A stretch of DNA of 64,000 bases, taken from assembly GCA_019637265.1 (NCBI GenBank), contig JAHBVY010000009.1, positions 51,571-115,570 of the forward strand, given 5' to 3'. Origin of the DNA: Polyangiaceae bacterium. Its GTDB lineage: Bacteria; Myxococcota_A; Polyangia; Polyangiales; Polyangiaceae. How positions within the stretch are numbered: the stretch's first letter is position 1; each line of letters opens with the position of its first letter. A program made the translations under genes and the position numbers. A model generated the notes under the pieces. That model did no database searches and was not told where the DNA came from. It was given only the letters and a program-made list of their open reading frames with translations. Positions 25,223 through 37,283 of the stretch are shown here, one piece after another.

Positions 25223-26251
25223 ATGGGTTATGGGCGCCACCTGGATCAGGTAGCCGGCGGGATGAGTCGGTTGCTACACCTCCGCGGTGCGAAGCACAAC
25301 ACGGTGGCTCAGCTGGGGCCTTACCTCGACCTCCCCGTGGGCGAGCTGTTCCCGGAGCCGCCGCCGCTCACTCAGGTGAAGGTCACGCGGCGGCTCGTCG
25401 ATCGCGCGCTGCGCACGAGCACCCTCACGTGGCGCAGTCAACACCAGGTGGTGTGTCAGGACTACGCGAAGCGCCACTACGGCGAGTACGCGCGGAACCT
25501 CACGGCGCACGCGCGGTGGATCCGCGCGGATACGGCCATGCGCCGCACCTGCCTCATCTACGTGCACGGGTGGCTCGAGCCCGGCTCTTGGGTGGAGGAG
25601 GCGACGCTGTTCCGCAGCTGGACGAAGCAGCTCCCGGTGGACATCGTCCACGTCTCGCTGCCGTTCCACGGCCCGCGCAACCCGCCCGGCTCCTTGTTCA
25701 GCGGTGAATACTTTTGGTCAGCAGACCTGGTGCGTTCGATCGAAGGCGTGCGTCAGGGCGTGTGCGACGTGCGCGGCATCATGAGCTGGCTCCGCGCGCA
25801 GGGCTATGAGCGCGTCGGCGTCACCGGCATCAGCTTGGGCGGCTCGCTGACCATGGTCACCGGGTGCGTGAGCCCGACCCCGGACTTCATCGCGCCCATC
25901 ATCTCGCACCTTCAGCTCCAAGACGCGGTGGAGCAGGCGCCCATCTTGTGGCGCATGAAGCGCGACCTCACGAGCTGGGGCGTGGATCGCGAGGAGCGTC
26001 ATCGGCTGTTCGGTCGCTTGGGGCTCGCGAGCTATCGTCCGCTGATCGAGCGCGAGCGGCAGCTCTGGATCGAGGCCGAGGAAGACGCCTACATCGACGC
26101 GCACCTGGTGGAGAAGCAGTGGCAGGCCTGGGGTGAGCCGCCCATCTTGTGGATCCCAGGTGGTCATATGAGCTTCCCACTCTCGGTGCCGAAGATGACC
26201 GAGCGCATGGCGAAGTTCTTGGAAGAGCTGCCGGCGCGTCGAGCCGGCTGA
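25223..26251 (+). CDS. Alpha/beta hydrolase, ABHD18/DUF2048-like
   Basis: The 342-aa product has an alpha/beta-hydrolase core: LIYVHGWLEPGSWVEE (oxyanion strand), HVSLPFHGPRNP, nucleophile elbow GVTGISLGGSLTMV (G-x-S-x-G), and the terminal His in IPGGHMSFPLS. The spacing FHGPRNPPGSLFSGEYF before the elbow and the large cap fit the ABHD18/DUF2048 group, whose substrates are not well known. The frame extends to 25175; ATG 25223 (MGYGRHLDQVAGG) is preferred as upstream residues look non-conserved. No signal peptide is visible, so it is probably cytoplasmic. Confidence 0.8.
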   Translation: MGYGRHLDQVAGGMSRLLHLRGAKHNTVAQLGPYLDLPVGELFPEPPPLTQVKVTRRLVDRALRTSTLTWRSQHQVVCQDYAKRHYGEYARNLTAHARWIRADTAMRRTCLIYVHGWLEPGSWVEEATLFRSWTKQLPVDIVHVSLPFHGPRNPPGSLFSGEYFWSADLVRSIEGVRQGVCDVRGIMSWLRAQGYERVGVTGISLGGSLTMVTGCVSPTPDFIAPIISHLQLQDAVEQAPILWRMKRDLTSWGVDREERHRLFGRLGLASYRPLIERERQLWIEAEEDAYIDAHLVEKQWQAWGEPPILWIPGGHMSFPLSVPKMTERMAKFLEELPARRAG

Positions 26252-26270
26252 CGTCGACTGTGACTCAGCC
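26246..26270. terminator. Hairpin at convergent gene ends
   Basis: GGCTGA (including the hydrolase stop codon) and TCAGCC form a 6-bp stem with a 13-nt loop. No T-tract; termination is plausible only by position. Confidence 0.3.
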
Positions 26271-26362
26271 AAGCTGACGAGGGCGCTCGGGGACCAGCCG
26301 CTTGGGGCGACGGATCTCGAGTCGTTCGTCGGCCGTCAGGTCCACGCACGATATCTCGCGGG

Positions 26363-26375
26363 TTTGGGGGTTGGT
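26363..26375 (-). repeat. Dispersed ACCAACCCCCAA motif, copy 4 (inverted)
   Basis: TTTGGGGGTTGGT followed by CCCAC, in the gap between the convergent hydrolase and IgGFc-like genes. The copy at 55745 shares GGGGGTTGGTCCC. Confidence 0.5.
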
Positions 26376-26415
26376 CCCACCGTGAGCCGTCGCGCGGCGC
26401 TGCAGGCAGCGCGCG

Positions 26416-28119
26416 TCAGCGTGGCGTGTCGGGCGGCGGCGCGATCCGCTTCAGGTTGAGGCCGCCGGGGTACTGGTAGCTGGTGTAGCGGCCATAGCCG
26501 AGCACTTGCAGGCCCACGGGCTCGCTCGCCGTGAGCACGTGCGCGCCTTGGTTGCCTGGCCCGAGGCGGATGCGCGTCACCCCGAACTCGTTCCCGACGG
26601 GCGTAGCCGGGGTGGTGACGGCGGCGCCATCCAACATGAGCGTGACGCCGAGCGGGCCACTCACGTCAGCATAACTGATGTCGTAGTTGAGCGGCGCGAG
26701 GAACACGAAGTGCGTCCGGTATTGCTCCACCGCGGTCACGAAGCTGAGCGACGGGTCACCCTTGCCGTCGGGGTTGGGCTCCTCTGGGTTGATTGGGTTC
26801 GGGTCCACCAGCGAGCCGCCGAGCTGGAAGGAAGCCACGGCGAACGCCTGGTTCCCCTGCACCTCGAAGGTCTGCTTCACGATCCCCAAGTCCACCCACT
26901 GCCCAGCGTTCAGGCTGGTGGGCGCGCCGCTCGGTGCGCCGTTTGGGTAGCTCAGCTGAGTGTTGTCGAAGTTGCCGTAGATGCGTACCACGTGTCCCGG
27001 GACGTCGCCCTTCGGTCCCGTGGGCGGCACCACCAGGTAGTGCTGCCCGAAGGTCTCCGCGGGGAGTAGTGACTCCTCGGTGTGGTCGCACGCGACTTTA
27101 TCGTCAGGGACCAGGGAGCAAGCGGTGCCCGAGATCACCTGGATGGGCTTGTTGGCTTGGATCAGCGAGCCGCTCAGCTCACCCGAGCCGGTGAGGCTGG
27201 TGTAGGTGAGGAGCTGGACCACGTCGCCCGCGTTCATCTCGAGCTCGGTGGTGCCGCCGCCAGGGACTTGGGGGATGCCACCGCCGGCTTCGATGGTGCC
27301 GGTGGGTGAGACGTAGACGGTGACGCGGGTGCCGTCTTGCGTCGCGGTGAGGGTCATGAACTCGGGGTACTGGGTGAAGGCGTGGTGGTAGCCATGGCGC
27401 CCCGCCATCCGATAGTTGCCCGTCATCGCCGTGCTGGGGAGCAGCAGCGACGCGTCGTTGGTGTAGGTGTAGTAGGTCTGATCGCAGGGCGTGGGGAATG
27501 GACAGGTGCCAGGGTTGGTGTGGCAGTCTGTCCAGTTTTTTCCGGGGGGCCCGCCGATGGACGCGTACTCCAGCGGGTTGAACTGGTACACCGCGATCGG
27601 CCGGTCACTGACCAAATGGTAAGCCCCCTTGTTCATGCGGTCCGTCGTGGGAGAGGCCCCCGCGTGCAGGCACTGATCGGTTTCTGGCCCTTTGAGCGCG
27701 GGGATCCATGGCAGGTACAGCGTGCGCAGCTCCCCGGGTGGGATCTCCGCGGAGGTGATGTGGGTGTCGCCGAGGGTCACCGTCACGCTCGCGGTCTCGC
27801 TGCCCGTGTTGGCCGCGACGGCCGCGAAGTTGAACACCGACCACACGGCGTTCGCCGTCACCGTGGGCCAGAAGTCGCAACCGATGTAGGTCCTGCGCGC
27901 CGCTGCCTCGGCGCAGGTGGTCGGGTCGTCGTCGGGCACGTCACCGCCGGTGCCGCCGCTGCCGCCGAAGGTGAAGCCCGCGGTGCCACCGCTGCCTCCA
28001 TTGCCCCCTGAGGCACCGCTGGACGAGCCACCTTGCGCCTGGTTCGAATTGCCGCCCGCCGAGCACCCCATCAGCGCGAGCGCCGACACGCACCCCACTC
28101 CCAACGCCCACCGCTTCAT
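26416..28119 (-). CDS. IgGFc-binding-like surface lipoprotein
   Basis: The 567-aa product has a clear lipoprotein signal (ALALMGC, lipid Cys at about 19), then a Gly/Ser linker (about 20-60) typical of myxobacterial surface lipoproteins. The remainder follows the pattern of the IgGFc-binding N-terminal domain family: CDFWPTVTANAVWSVFNFAA, VTLGDTHITSAEIPPGELRT, RPIAVYQFNPLEY, NDASLLLPSTAM, FMTLTATQDGTRVTVYVSPT and PIQVISGTACSLVPDD. This family is abundant in Polyangiales and probably acts in adhesion, but ligand binding in bacteria is not established. ATG 28119 is well supported by the signal. It lies 92 bp downstream of ilvC with a hairpin between. Confidence 0.85.
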   Translation of the reverse strand: MKRWALGVGCVSALALMGCSAGGNSNQAQGGSSSGASGGNGGSGGTAGFTFGGSGGTGGDVPDDDPTTCAEAAARRTYIGCDFWPTVTANAVWSVFNFAAVAANTGSETASVTVTLGDTHITSAEIPPGELRTLYLPWIPALKGPETDQCLHAGASPTTDRMNKGAYHLVSDRPIAVYQFNPLEYASIGGPPGKNWTDCHTNPGTCPFPTPCDQTYYTYTNDASLLLPSTAMTGNYRMAGRHGYHHAFTQYPEFMTLTATQDGTRVTVYVSPTGTIEAGGGIPQVPGGGTTELEMNAGDVVQLLTYTSLTGSGELSGSLIQANKPIQVISGTACSLVPDDKVACDHTEESLLPAETFGQHYLVVPPTGPKGDVPGHVVRIYGNFDNTQLSYPNGAPSGAPTSLNAGQWVDLGIVKQTFEVQGNQAFAVASFQLGGSLVDPNPINPEEPNPDGKGDPSLSFVTAVEQYRTHFVFLAPLNYDISYADVSGPLGVTLMLDGAAVTTPATPVGNEFGVTRIRLGPGNQGAHVLTASEPVGLQVLGYGRYTSYQYPGGLNLKRIAPPPDTPR

Positions 28120-28130
28120 GCGGCCATTCT

Positions 28131-28148
28131 AACGCCTGTTCGGGCGTT
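28131..28148 (-). terminator. Hairpin downstream of ilvC
   Basis: AACGCC and GGCGTT flank TGTTCG. It lies between the ilvC stop and the next minus-strand start and could terminate or shape the transcript; no strong T-tract follows. Confidence 0.4.
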
Positions 28149-28211
28149 CGGCCAATGGGCCAATTGTAAAGTCAGATGCGTATCTGCCCAGGTGAGGTGC
28201 GCAGCGGACGT

Positions 28212-29225
28212 TCAGCGCTCCTTCACCGCTTGGTTCTCCTTCATCCACGGCATCATCGCGCGCAGCTTTTGCCCAACGCGCTCGATGGAGTGCTCTTGGC
28301 CCGCCGCCTCCAGGCGCCGGAAGCGCTCCTTGCCGCTCTGGTGCTCCTGCATCCACTCCTTGGCGAACTCCCCGCGCTGAATCTCCCCCAAGATCTCCCG
28401 CATGGTGGCCTTGGTCTGCTCCGTGACGACGCGCGGGCCGCGCGTGAGGTCGCCGTATTCAGCAGTATTGCTGACTGAGTAGCGCATGTTGCCGATGCCG
28501 CCCTCGTAGATGAGGTCGATGATCAGCTTCAGCTCGTGGAGGCACTCGAAGTAGGCCATCTCGGGCGCGTAGCCCGCCTCCGTGAGCGTCTCGTAGCCCG
28601 CCTGGATCAGCGCCGTGAGGCCCCCGCACAGCACCGCCTGCTCGCCGAACAAGTCAGTCTCTGTCTCTTCTTTGAAGGTGGTGGTGAGCACCCCGGCGCG
28701 CCCGCCCCCGATGGCCGCCGCATAAGCCAGCGCCACCGCTCGAGTGTCGCCCCCGGCGACGTCCTGATGCACGGCGATCAGCATCGGCACGCCGCGCCCC
28801 TGCGCGTACTCACGCCGCACCGTGTGCCCCGGCGCCTTCGGCGCGACCAGGAACACCCCCACGCCCTCCGGTGGCTCGATGTACTCGAAATGCACGCCGA
28901 AGCCGTGCGCTACCGCGAGGAAATTGCCGGGAGCGAGGCCCGCTGCGATCTCCTCACGGTAGAGATCGGGCGCGAGCTCGTCAGGGACCAGGAGCATCAC
29001 CACGTCGGCCCACGCCGCCGCCTCCCGAGGGCTCGTCACCTGGAGCCCGGCCGCTTCGGCGCGCGTTTTGGAGGCGCTGCCTTCGCGGAGCCCGACCCGC
29101 ACCTCTACCCCGCTGTCCTTCAGGTTGAGGGCGTGGGCGTGGCCTTGGCTGCCATAGCCGATGATGGCGACGCGCTTGTCGCGGATGAGGCTGAGGTCGG
29201 CGTCGCGGTCGTAGAAGGCTTGCAT
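28212..29225 (-). CDS. ilvC: Ketol-acid reductoisomerase (class I)
   Basis: The 337-aa product is acetohydroxyacid isomeroreductase, which turns 2-acetolactate into dihydroxyisovalerate (and the isoleucine counterpart) using NADPH and Mg2+. Motifs: [18 protein letters not shown] (nucleotide binding), [27 protein letters not shown], and metal-site [15 protein letters not shown] and [16 protein letters not shown]. Length fits class I. It is the last gene of the leu-ilv cluster, 171 bp after ilvN, so it may have its own promoter or depend on the structured element in that gap. ATG 29225 has GGAGA about 8 nt upstream on the minus strand. Confidence 0.96.
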   Translation of the reverse strand: MQAFYDRDADLSLIRDKRVAIIGYGSQGHAHALNLKDSGVEVRVGLREGSASKTRAEAAGLQVTSPREAAAWADVVMLLVPDELAPDLYREEIAAGLAPGNFLAVAHGFGVHFEYIEPPEGVGVFLVAPKAPGHTVRREYAQGRGVPMLIAVHQDVAGGDTRAVALAYAAAIGGGRAGVLTTTFKEETETDLFGEQAVLCGGLTALIQAGYETLTEAGYAPEMAYFECLHELKLIIDLIYEGGIGNMRYSVSNTAEYGDLTRGPRVVTEQTKATMREILGEIQRGEFAKEWMQEHQSGKERFRRLEAAGQEHSIERVGQKLRAMMPWMKENQAVKER

Positions 29226-29352
29226 GGGGGTCTCCGGAGAAGGTGAGCGGCCAGGGCTGCGGTTCGTTTTACTGACTGGCTGCTCGTCAGGGGATCAGGG
29301 GGTTTGGCGAGGCGCTGGCTGGTGATGAACAGGCAGCGGGTCAGGTGTGAAT

Positions 29353-29412
29353 CAGTGAGCGCCTCTGTCTAGATGCCATCAAGGCAACCATACTGTCTAA
29401 TGGCGCTCACTG
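29353..29412 (-). promoter_or_regulatory. 11-bp inverted repeat spanning the ilvN stop, with an inner hairpin
   Basis: CAGTGAGCGCC (29353-29363) and GGCGCTCACTG (29402-29412) pair perfectly across 38 nt. Inside, TGCC (29374-29377) and GGCA (29383-29386) form a second stem. The right arm lies in the last codons of ilvN; the left arm is in the gap before ilvC. It could be a partial terminator, a processing site or an attenuator-like element. Confidence 0.5.
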
Positions 29413-29914
29413 GTGGGCGCCTCGGCGTCGCTCAGCGGGCGTGGCAGCGCGATGGGCGCGGAGCGGACCAGGTCACGGACGCCGAGCGGGCGGAGCAGCT
29501 CGACGAAGTGCTCCACCTCCAGGCTGGTGGCGGTGAGCTCCAGGGTGAAGGCGGCGCCGGCGTAGGCCACCACGCGCGCCCCGACGAGGCGCGCGATGCG
29601 CTCCAAGTCTTCTCGCGCGCTGGGGGTCGCGGCGTGCACCGTGGCGAGGCAGAGCTCGCGCTCCAGGTGCTTGCCCTCCTCCACGTGATGCACGCGCCGC
29701 ACGCGCACCAGCTTGTGCACCTGCTTCGTGATCTGCTCGATGATGGCGTCGTCGCCGCGCGTCACCAAGATCACCCGGGAGTAGCGCGGATCGAGGGTTG
29801 GGCTGGCGGTCAGCTGATCGATGTTGAAGCCGCGCCCGGAGAACAAGCCGACGATGCGCGCCAGCTCGCCGAAGCGGTTCTCCACCAGGATGCTGAGCAC
29901 GTGGCGGCGCGGGC

Positions 29915-29918
<4 letters not shown>
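29397..29918 (-). CDS. ilvN: Acetolactate synthase small (regulatory) subunit
   Basis: The 173-aa product binds the large subunit IlvB and gives valine feedback. The N-terminal ACT domain is clear (HVLSILVENRFGELARIVGL, FSGRGFNIDQLTAS), followed by the C-terminal ALS_ss_C domain (EREL...VGARVVAYAGAAFTLELT). The start is GTG 29918, whose last bases overlap the ilvB stop (GTGA, 4 nt), implying coupled translation with ilvB. Length is as expected for IlvN/IlvH proteins. Confidence 0.94.
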
Positions 29919-31695
<1,777 letters not shown>

Positions 31696-31717
<22 letters not shown>

Positions 31718-32790
31718 ATCAGCTCTCCCATCTGGGCTGTTGAGACGTCCCCGCCGAGATCGGCGGTGAAATGACCCGCTTCGAGCACCGCCTCGACCGC
31801 TGCCTCGAGGCGCGCCGCCTCCGCGGGCAGGTGGAGGCTCAGGCGCAGCAGGCTCGCGGCGGACAACACGGCGCCGATCGGGTTCGCGACGCCGCGCCCC
31901 GCGATGTCTGGCGCTGAGCCGTGGATCGGCTCGTAGAGGCCGGGGCCTGCGCCCAGGCTGGCGCTCGGCAAGAGGCCGATGGACCCAGCCAGCACGGCGG
32001 CCTCGTCCGTCAGGATGTCGCCGAACAGGTTCTCGGTGAGCACCACGTCGAAGCTCGCCGGTCGGCGGATGAGGTCCATCGCCGCGGAGTCGACGTACTG
32101 ATGTGTGAGCGGGACGTCCGGGTAGCGGGTGCGCTGGAGCTCGCTCACCACCTCACGCCACAGCCGCGACACCTCGAGCACGTTGGCTTTGTCCACGCTC
32201 GTCACCTGCCCGGGGCGCCCCGCCTCACGGCGCGTGCGCGCCAGCTCGAAGGCGACCTCCGCCACCCGCAGGATCTCGCTCTTCTCGTAGGCCATCGTGT
32301 TGAAGGCGCGGTCGCCCTCGATGCCGCGCGGCTCACCGAAGTAGAGCCCCGACAGCAGCTCGCGCACCACCACGAGATCCGTCCCTTCGAGCAGGCTCGC
32401 CTTGAGCGGCGCGCGATCGACGAGGCTCGGGTAGACCTTCACCGGGCGCAGGTTGGCGAACACGCCGAGCGCGCGTCGTAAACGGAGCAGCCCTTGCTCG
32501 GGCCTGAGCGCCGGCGGCAGCGCGTCGTAGCGGGGCGCCCCGACGGCACCCAAGAGCACGGCGTCTGCCGCGCGGCAGGCGGCCTCGGTGCTCGCCGGCA
32601 GCGGGTCGCCGTCGGCGTCATAGCCAGCGCCGCCGATGGGGAGCTCCAAGAGCTCCAGGGTGATGCCGGCACGGTTCGCGGCGCTGACGAGCAGCGGGCG
32701 CGCGACGTCGATGATCTCAGGGCCTACGCCGTCGCCGGGCAGGCACACGACGCGCGCGGTGAGGCGCGAGGGGGGCGAGTGCTGGGCCAT
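31696..32790 (-). CDS. leuB: 3-Isopropylmalate dehydrogenase
   Basis: The 364-aa product oxidises and decarboxylates 3-isopropylmalate to 2-oxoisocaproate with NAD+, third step of leucine synthesis. Motifs: VCLPGDGVGPEIIDVAR, the Arg-rich substrate segment LRLRRALGVFANLRPVK, VVVRELLSGLYFGEPRG, DKANVLEVSRLWREVV, and YEPIHGSAPDIAGRG (NAD selectivity region). Length fits. It starts 8 nt after the leuA stop and its 3' end overlaps ilvB. Confidence 0.96.
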
Positions 32791-32798
32791 CCTGAGGC

Positions 32799-34370
<1,572 letters not shown>

Positions 34371-34371
34371 A

Positions 34372-35040
34372 TCAGTCGACCGTTTCCGTAAGGAATTCAT
34401 TCATGTAGGGTAAGCTGCGCGCCACGCGCCGCGTCTCCTCCGCCGCGGAGGCGAGCTCCGCCGTGCTGTCCCAGGTGCCCTCCACCCAGGCGACGCGCGC
34501 CGCTTCGGGCAGGCTCACGGGGAAGCGCTCGGCGCCCACTTCGAGCTCACGGCGGGTGAGGTCCAAGCTGAGCTCGAGGCTCGCGTCTTGGCTCGTGAGC
34601 GCGAAGACGCGCGCCAGGTCCGCTGGTGAGAGCTGGGCGCAGGGCAGCCCCACGGACACGCAGTTGCCGAAGAAGATCTCGGCGAAGGAGCCGCCCACGA
34701 TGGCCCGCAGCCCTCGCCGGTAGAGCGCCTGCGGCGCGTGCTCACGGGACGAGCCACAGCCGAAGTGGTGACCCACCACCAGCAGGCTGGCGCCGGCGCG
34801 CGCCGGATCGTCGAAGGGGTGCAGCCCACCCTGCGCGCGGAGCGCCGCGCGGTCGTCGGCGAAGGCGTGCTCCCCGAGGCCTTCGAACACCACGCTGCGG
34901 AGGAAGCGCGCGGGGATGATGCGATCGGTGTCGATGTCATCGCCCAAGAGCGGCAGCGCGCGCCCCGTGATGCGCGCGCGCCGGAGCTCCGAGGCCGTGC
35001 GCGCATCGTACGTGGCGCTGTCTTCACGCGCGTGACTCAC
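34372..35040 (-). CDS. leuD: 3-Isopropylmalate dehydratase small subunit
   Basis: The 222-aa product completes the isopropylmalate isomerase with LeuC. Motifs: [20 protein letters not shown], the swivel-domain block [20 protein letters not shown] and [20 protein letters not shown]. The start is GTG 35040, whose bases overlap the leuC stop (GTGA, 4 nt). The open frame continues upstream to 35805, but there it is antiphase to leuC and not coding. Slightly longer than E. coli LeuD (201 aa) because of a C-terminal tail. Confidence 0.95.
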   Translation of the reverse strand: MSHAREDSATYDARTASELRRARITGRALPLLGDDIDTDRIIPARFLRSVVFEGLGEHAFADDRAALRAQGGLHPFDDPARAGASLLVVGHHFGCGSSREHAPQALYRRGLRAIVGGSFAEIFFGNCVSVGLPCAQLSPADLARVFALTSQDASLELSLDLTRRELEVGAERFPVSLPEAARVAWVEGTWDSTAELASAAEETRRVARSLPYMNEFLTETVD

Positions 35041-36461
35041 GCCGGACCCTCCATCAAGCGCCGCGCGTCGGTCACCACCCCGGTGAGCGCTGCCGCCGCC
35101 ACCATCACCGGCGACATGAGCAGCGTGCGCCCACGCGGCGAGCCTTGGCGCCCCTTGAAGTTGCGGTTCGAGGTGGAGGCGCACAGCTCGTCCCCCTCCA
35201 GCCGGTCGGGGTTCATCGCCAGGCACATCGAGCACCCCGGTTCGCGTAGGTCGAAGCCCGCCTCGGTCAAGATGGCGGCGTGACCGCGCTGGATCAGCTC
35301 GGCGCGCACCGCTTGCGATCCAGGCACCGCCAAGGCGCGCACCCCGGGCGCCACGGTGGCGCGCTTGCCAGCGCGGCGCAGCGCCAAGATGAGCTCCGCC
35401 ACCTCCGCGAAGTCGCTGGCGCGCCCGTTGGTGCACGAGCCGATGAAGGCCACCTGAATCGGCGTCCCCGCGAGCGGCCGCCCAGGCTCGAGCTGCATGT
35501 ACTGGTAAGCTTCCCTGAGGTTCTCGCGCCCCTGGCCGTTCTCGGCCGGGAGGGTGCCGCCCACCGGGATCGACTGCCCCGGGTGGATCCCCCAGGTGAC
35601 CACCGGCTCGATCTCGCTCGCGTCGAAGCGCACCACGTCGTCGTAGCGCGCGTCCGCGTCGCTCCGGGTGCTCTCCCAGTAGCGAACGGCGCGCTCCCAC
35701 GCGGCGCCGCGCGGCGAGAACTCGCGCCCTTCCAGGTAATCGTAAGTGGTACTGTCTGGCTGCACGTAGCCGACGCGCGCGCCGCCTTCGACGCTCATGT
35801 TGCACACCGTCATGCGCTCCTCCATCGAGAAGCGCTCGAACACCTCGCCCGCGAGCTCGTGAGCGTACCCAACCCCCGCTTGAACCCCGAGCTTGGCGAT
35901 CAAGAACAGCGCGACGTCCTTCGCGTAGACCCCGCGGGCGAGCCGCCCGTACAGCTCCACCCGCCTGACCTTCAGCTTCGTCACGGCGAGGGTCTGCGTC
36001 GCGAGGACATCGCGCACCTGCGAGGTGCCGATGCCGAACGCGATGGCGCCGAACGCGCCATGGGTGGAGGTGTGTGAGTCGCCGCAGCAGATGGTCATGC
36101 CTGGCTGCGTGAGGCCGCGCTCTGGCCCCAGCACGTGCACGATGCCGTTCTCGCCGCGCGCCTGCGAAAAGTAGCGTATCGAGCTCGCCTCCACGTTCCG
36201 CTCGAGGGCCGCCAGCATCGCCTCCGCCTCTGGGTCGGCGAGCGGGCGGGTGAGCCCCCGGGTGGGGATGATGTGATCCACGGTGGCGAAGGTGCGCTCC
36301 GGGTAGGCGACGCGCAGCCCGCGCTCTTCCAACATGGAAAAAGCTTGCGGCGTGGTCACCTCATGGATCAGGTGGAGCCCCACGAACAGCTGATGCTGGC
36401 CCGACGGGAGCTGTCGCACCGTGTGGCGCTCGAACACCTTCTGATACAGCGTCTTTCCCAT
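35037..36461 (-). CDS. leuC: 3-Isopropylmalate dehydratase large subunit
   Basis: The 474-aa product is the aconitase-like [4Fe-4S] subunit that interconverts 2- and 3-isopropylmalate. Motifs: [56 protein letters not shown] (first cluster Cys) and [13 protein letters not shown] (other cluster Cys pair). It is the first gene of the leuCDAB-ilvBN series, 139 bp downstream of the MarR gene on the same strand. The dispersed TTTGGGGGTT motif occurs just upstream of its ATG (36473-36483). Confidence 0.96.
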   Translation of the reverse strand: MGKTLYQKVFERHTVRQLPSGQHQLFVGLHLIHEVTTPQAFSMLEERGLRVAYPERTFATVDHIIPTRGLTRPLADPEAEAMLAALERNVEASSIRYFSQARGENGIVHVLGPERGLTQPGMTICCGDSHTSTHGAFGAIAFGIGTSQVRDVLATQTLAVTKLKVRRVELYGRLARGVYAKDVALFLIAKLGVQAGVGYAHELAGEVFERFSMEERMTVCNMSVEGGARVGYVQPDSTTYDYLEGREFSPRGAAWERAVRYWESTRSDADARYDDVVRFDASEIEPVVTWGIHPGQSIPVGGTLPAENGQGRENLREAYQYMQLEPGRPLAGTPIQVAFIGSCTNGRASDFAEVAELILALRRAGKRATVAPGVRALAVPGSQAVRAELIQRGHAAILTEAGFDLREPGCSMCLAMNPDRLEGDELCASTSNRNFKGRQGSPRGRTLLMSPVMVAAAALTGVVTDARRLMEGPA

Positions 36462-36472
36462 CGTTACGTGGG

Positions 36473-36483
36473 TTTGGGGGTTC
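36473..36483 (-). repeat. Dispersed ACCAACCCCCAA motif, copy 5 (inverted, shortened)
   Basis: TTTGGGGGTTC, in the leader region 12 nt upstream of the leuC start. It lacks the GGT end of the fuller copies. Confidence 0.4.
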
Positions 36484-36600
36484 GCTCACAATGCGCGGCG
36501 ATCCGGTGCGCTCGGCTCGGCCGTGTGGCCCTGGGAGGGGTGCGGCGCGCGCCTCGGAGTGTAGCCGCCGTGCTCGCCATGAATTTCTGTGCGGAATAGA

Positions 36601-37137
36601 TCATGACACGCGCGGAGGGATGGTGCTGTGCGCTTCCGCGCGGGTGTCCCCGAGGCCGGCGTAGGCCTCCAGGCGCGCCGCGAGCAGATCACCGAACTCA
36701 GAGAAGGCGATCAGGGCTGCTGGCTCGAGCTTCATCCACACCTCGCGCACCGCGTCTTCACGCTTGGCGCGCAGCTCGGCCAGGACCCGGCGCCCCTTGG
36801 CGGTGAGGGCGTAGTCGCGCTGGCGCCCGTCGGCCTTCGACACGGCGACCTTGATCAGCCCTTTGTCGATCAGCTGGCGCAGGTGCTTCGAGACGGCGCC
36901 CGGGGTGCTGTCGCGTCGCCGCGCGAACATGCTGGGGATGAAGTCCTCGCTGGAGATGCCGTCGAGCACCCCCCACTCGCGCTCGGTGATGCCCACGCTG
37001 GCCGCGAGCTGCTCGCGTCGCCTTCGGAACACCTCGCTCAGGCGCTGCATGGTGCGGATGGCGGCGTGGATGTCTTGCAGGTTGGGCGAGCGCCGCGCCG
37101 CGAGATCCGAGCCGAGCCCGGGGCTAGTGGGGTGCAT
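36601..37137 (-). CDS. MarR-family transcription regulator
   Basis: The 178-aa product has the MarR layout: a dimerisation helix (QDIHAAIRTMQRLSEVFRRR), then a winged helix (ITEREWGVLDGISS, STPGAVSKHLRQLIDKGLIK as recognition helix, VAVSKADGRQRDYALTAKGR as wing) and a C-terminal dimerisation helix. MarR proteins bind palindromes as dimers and respond to small ligands or oxidation. A 22-bp near-palindrome lies 61 bp upstream (37198-37219), between this gene and the divergent copper-monooxygenase-like lipoprotein gene. Control of that gene and of itself is likely; control of the leu genes downstream is possible but less direct. Confidence 0.9.
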   Translation of the reverse strand: MHPTSPGLGSDLAARRSPNLQDIHAAIRTMQRLSEVFRRRREQLAASVGITEREWGVLDGISSEDFIPSMFARRRDSTPGAVSKHLRQLIDKGLIKVAVSKADGRQRDYALTAKGRRVLAELRAKREDAVREVWMKLEPAALIAFSEFGDLLAARLEAYAGLGDTRAEAHSTIPPRVS

Positions 37138-37197
37138 CAGGGTCCTTCGGGCTCATTTCCGCTGTGAAGAGGGCGTTCAGCTACACGCCGTCACGCG

Positions 37198-37219
37198 ATA
37201 GATGAGGATACTCAACTAT
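37198..37219. promoter_or_regulatory. 22-bp near-perfect palindrome, probable MarR operator
   Basis: ATAGATGAG and CTCAACTAT (8 of 9 positions pair) flank GATA. On the other strand it reads ATAGTTGAG...CTCATCTAT, close to the TTGA/TCAA half-sites of several MarR-family operators. It lies in the 146-bp divergent region. Confidence 0.6.
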
Positions 37220-37283
37220 TCGCCAGGCGCAAGTCATCGGCTCGGGCTGTGGCGGGGGCGCCGGTCGTGGCATCATGGCGGGG

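Noticed and set aside
34372..35805. leuD read as a 477-aa protein
   Set aside because: The upstream 255 codons are antiphase to leuC; the real start is GTG 35040, overlapping the leuC stop.
36541..36600. Sigma-70 promoter upstream of leuC
   Set aside because: A TACACT sequence on the minus strand could be a -10 box, but no convincing -35 lies at the right distance.
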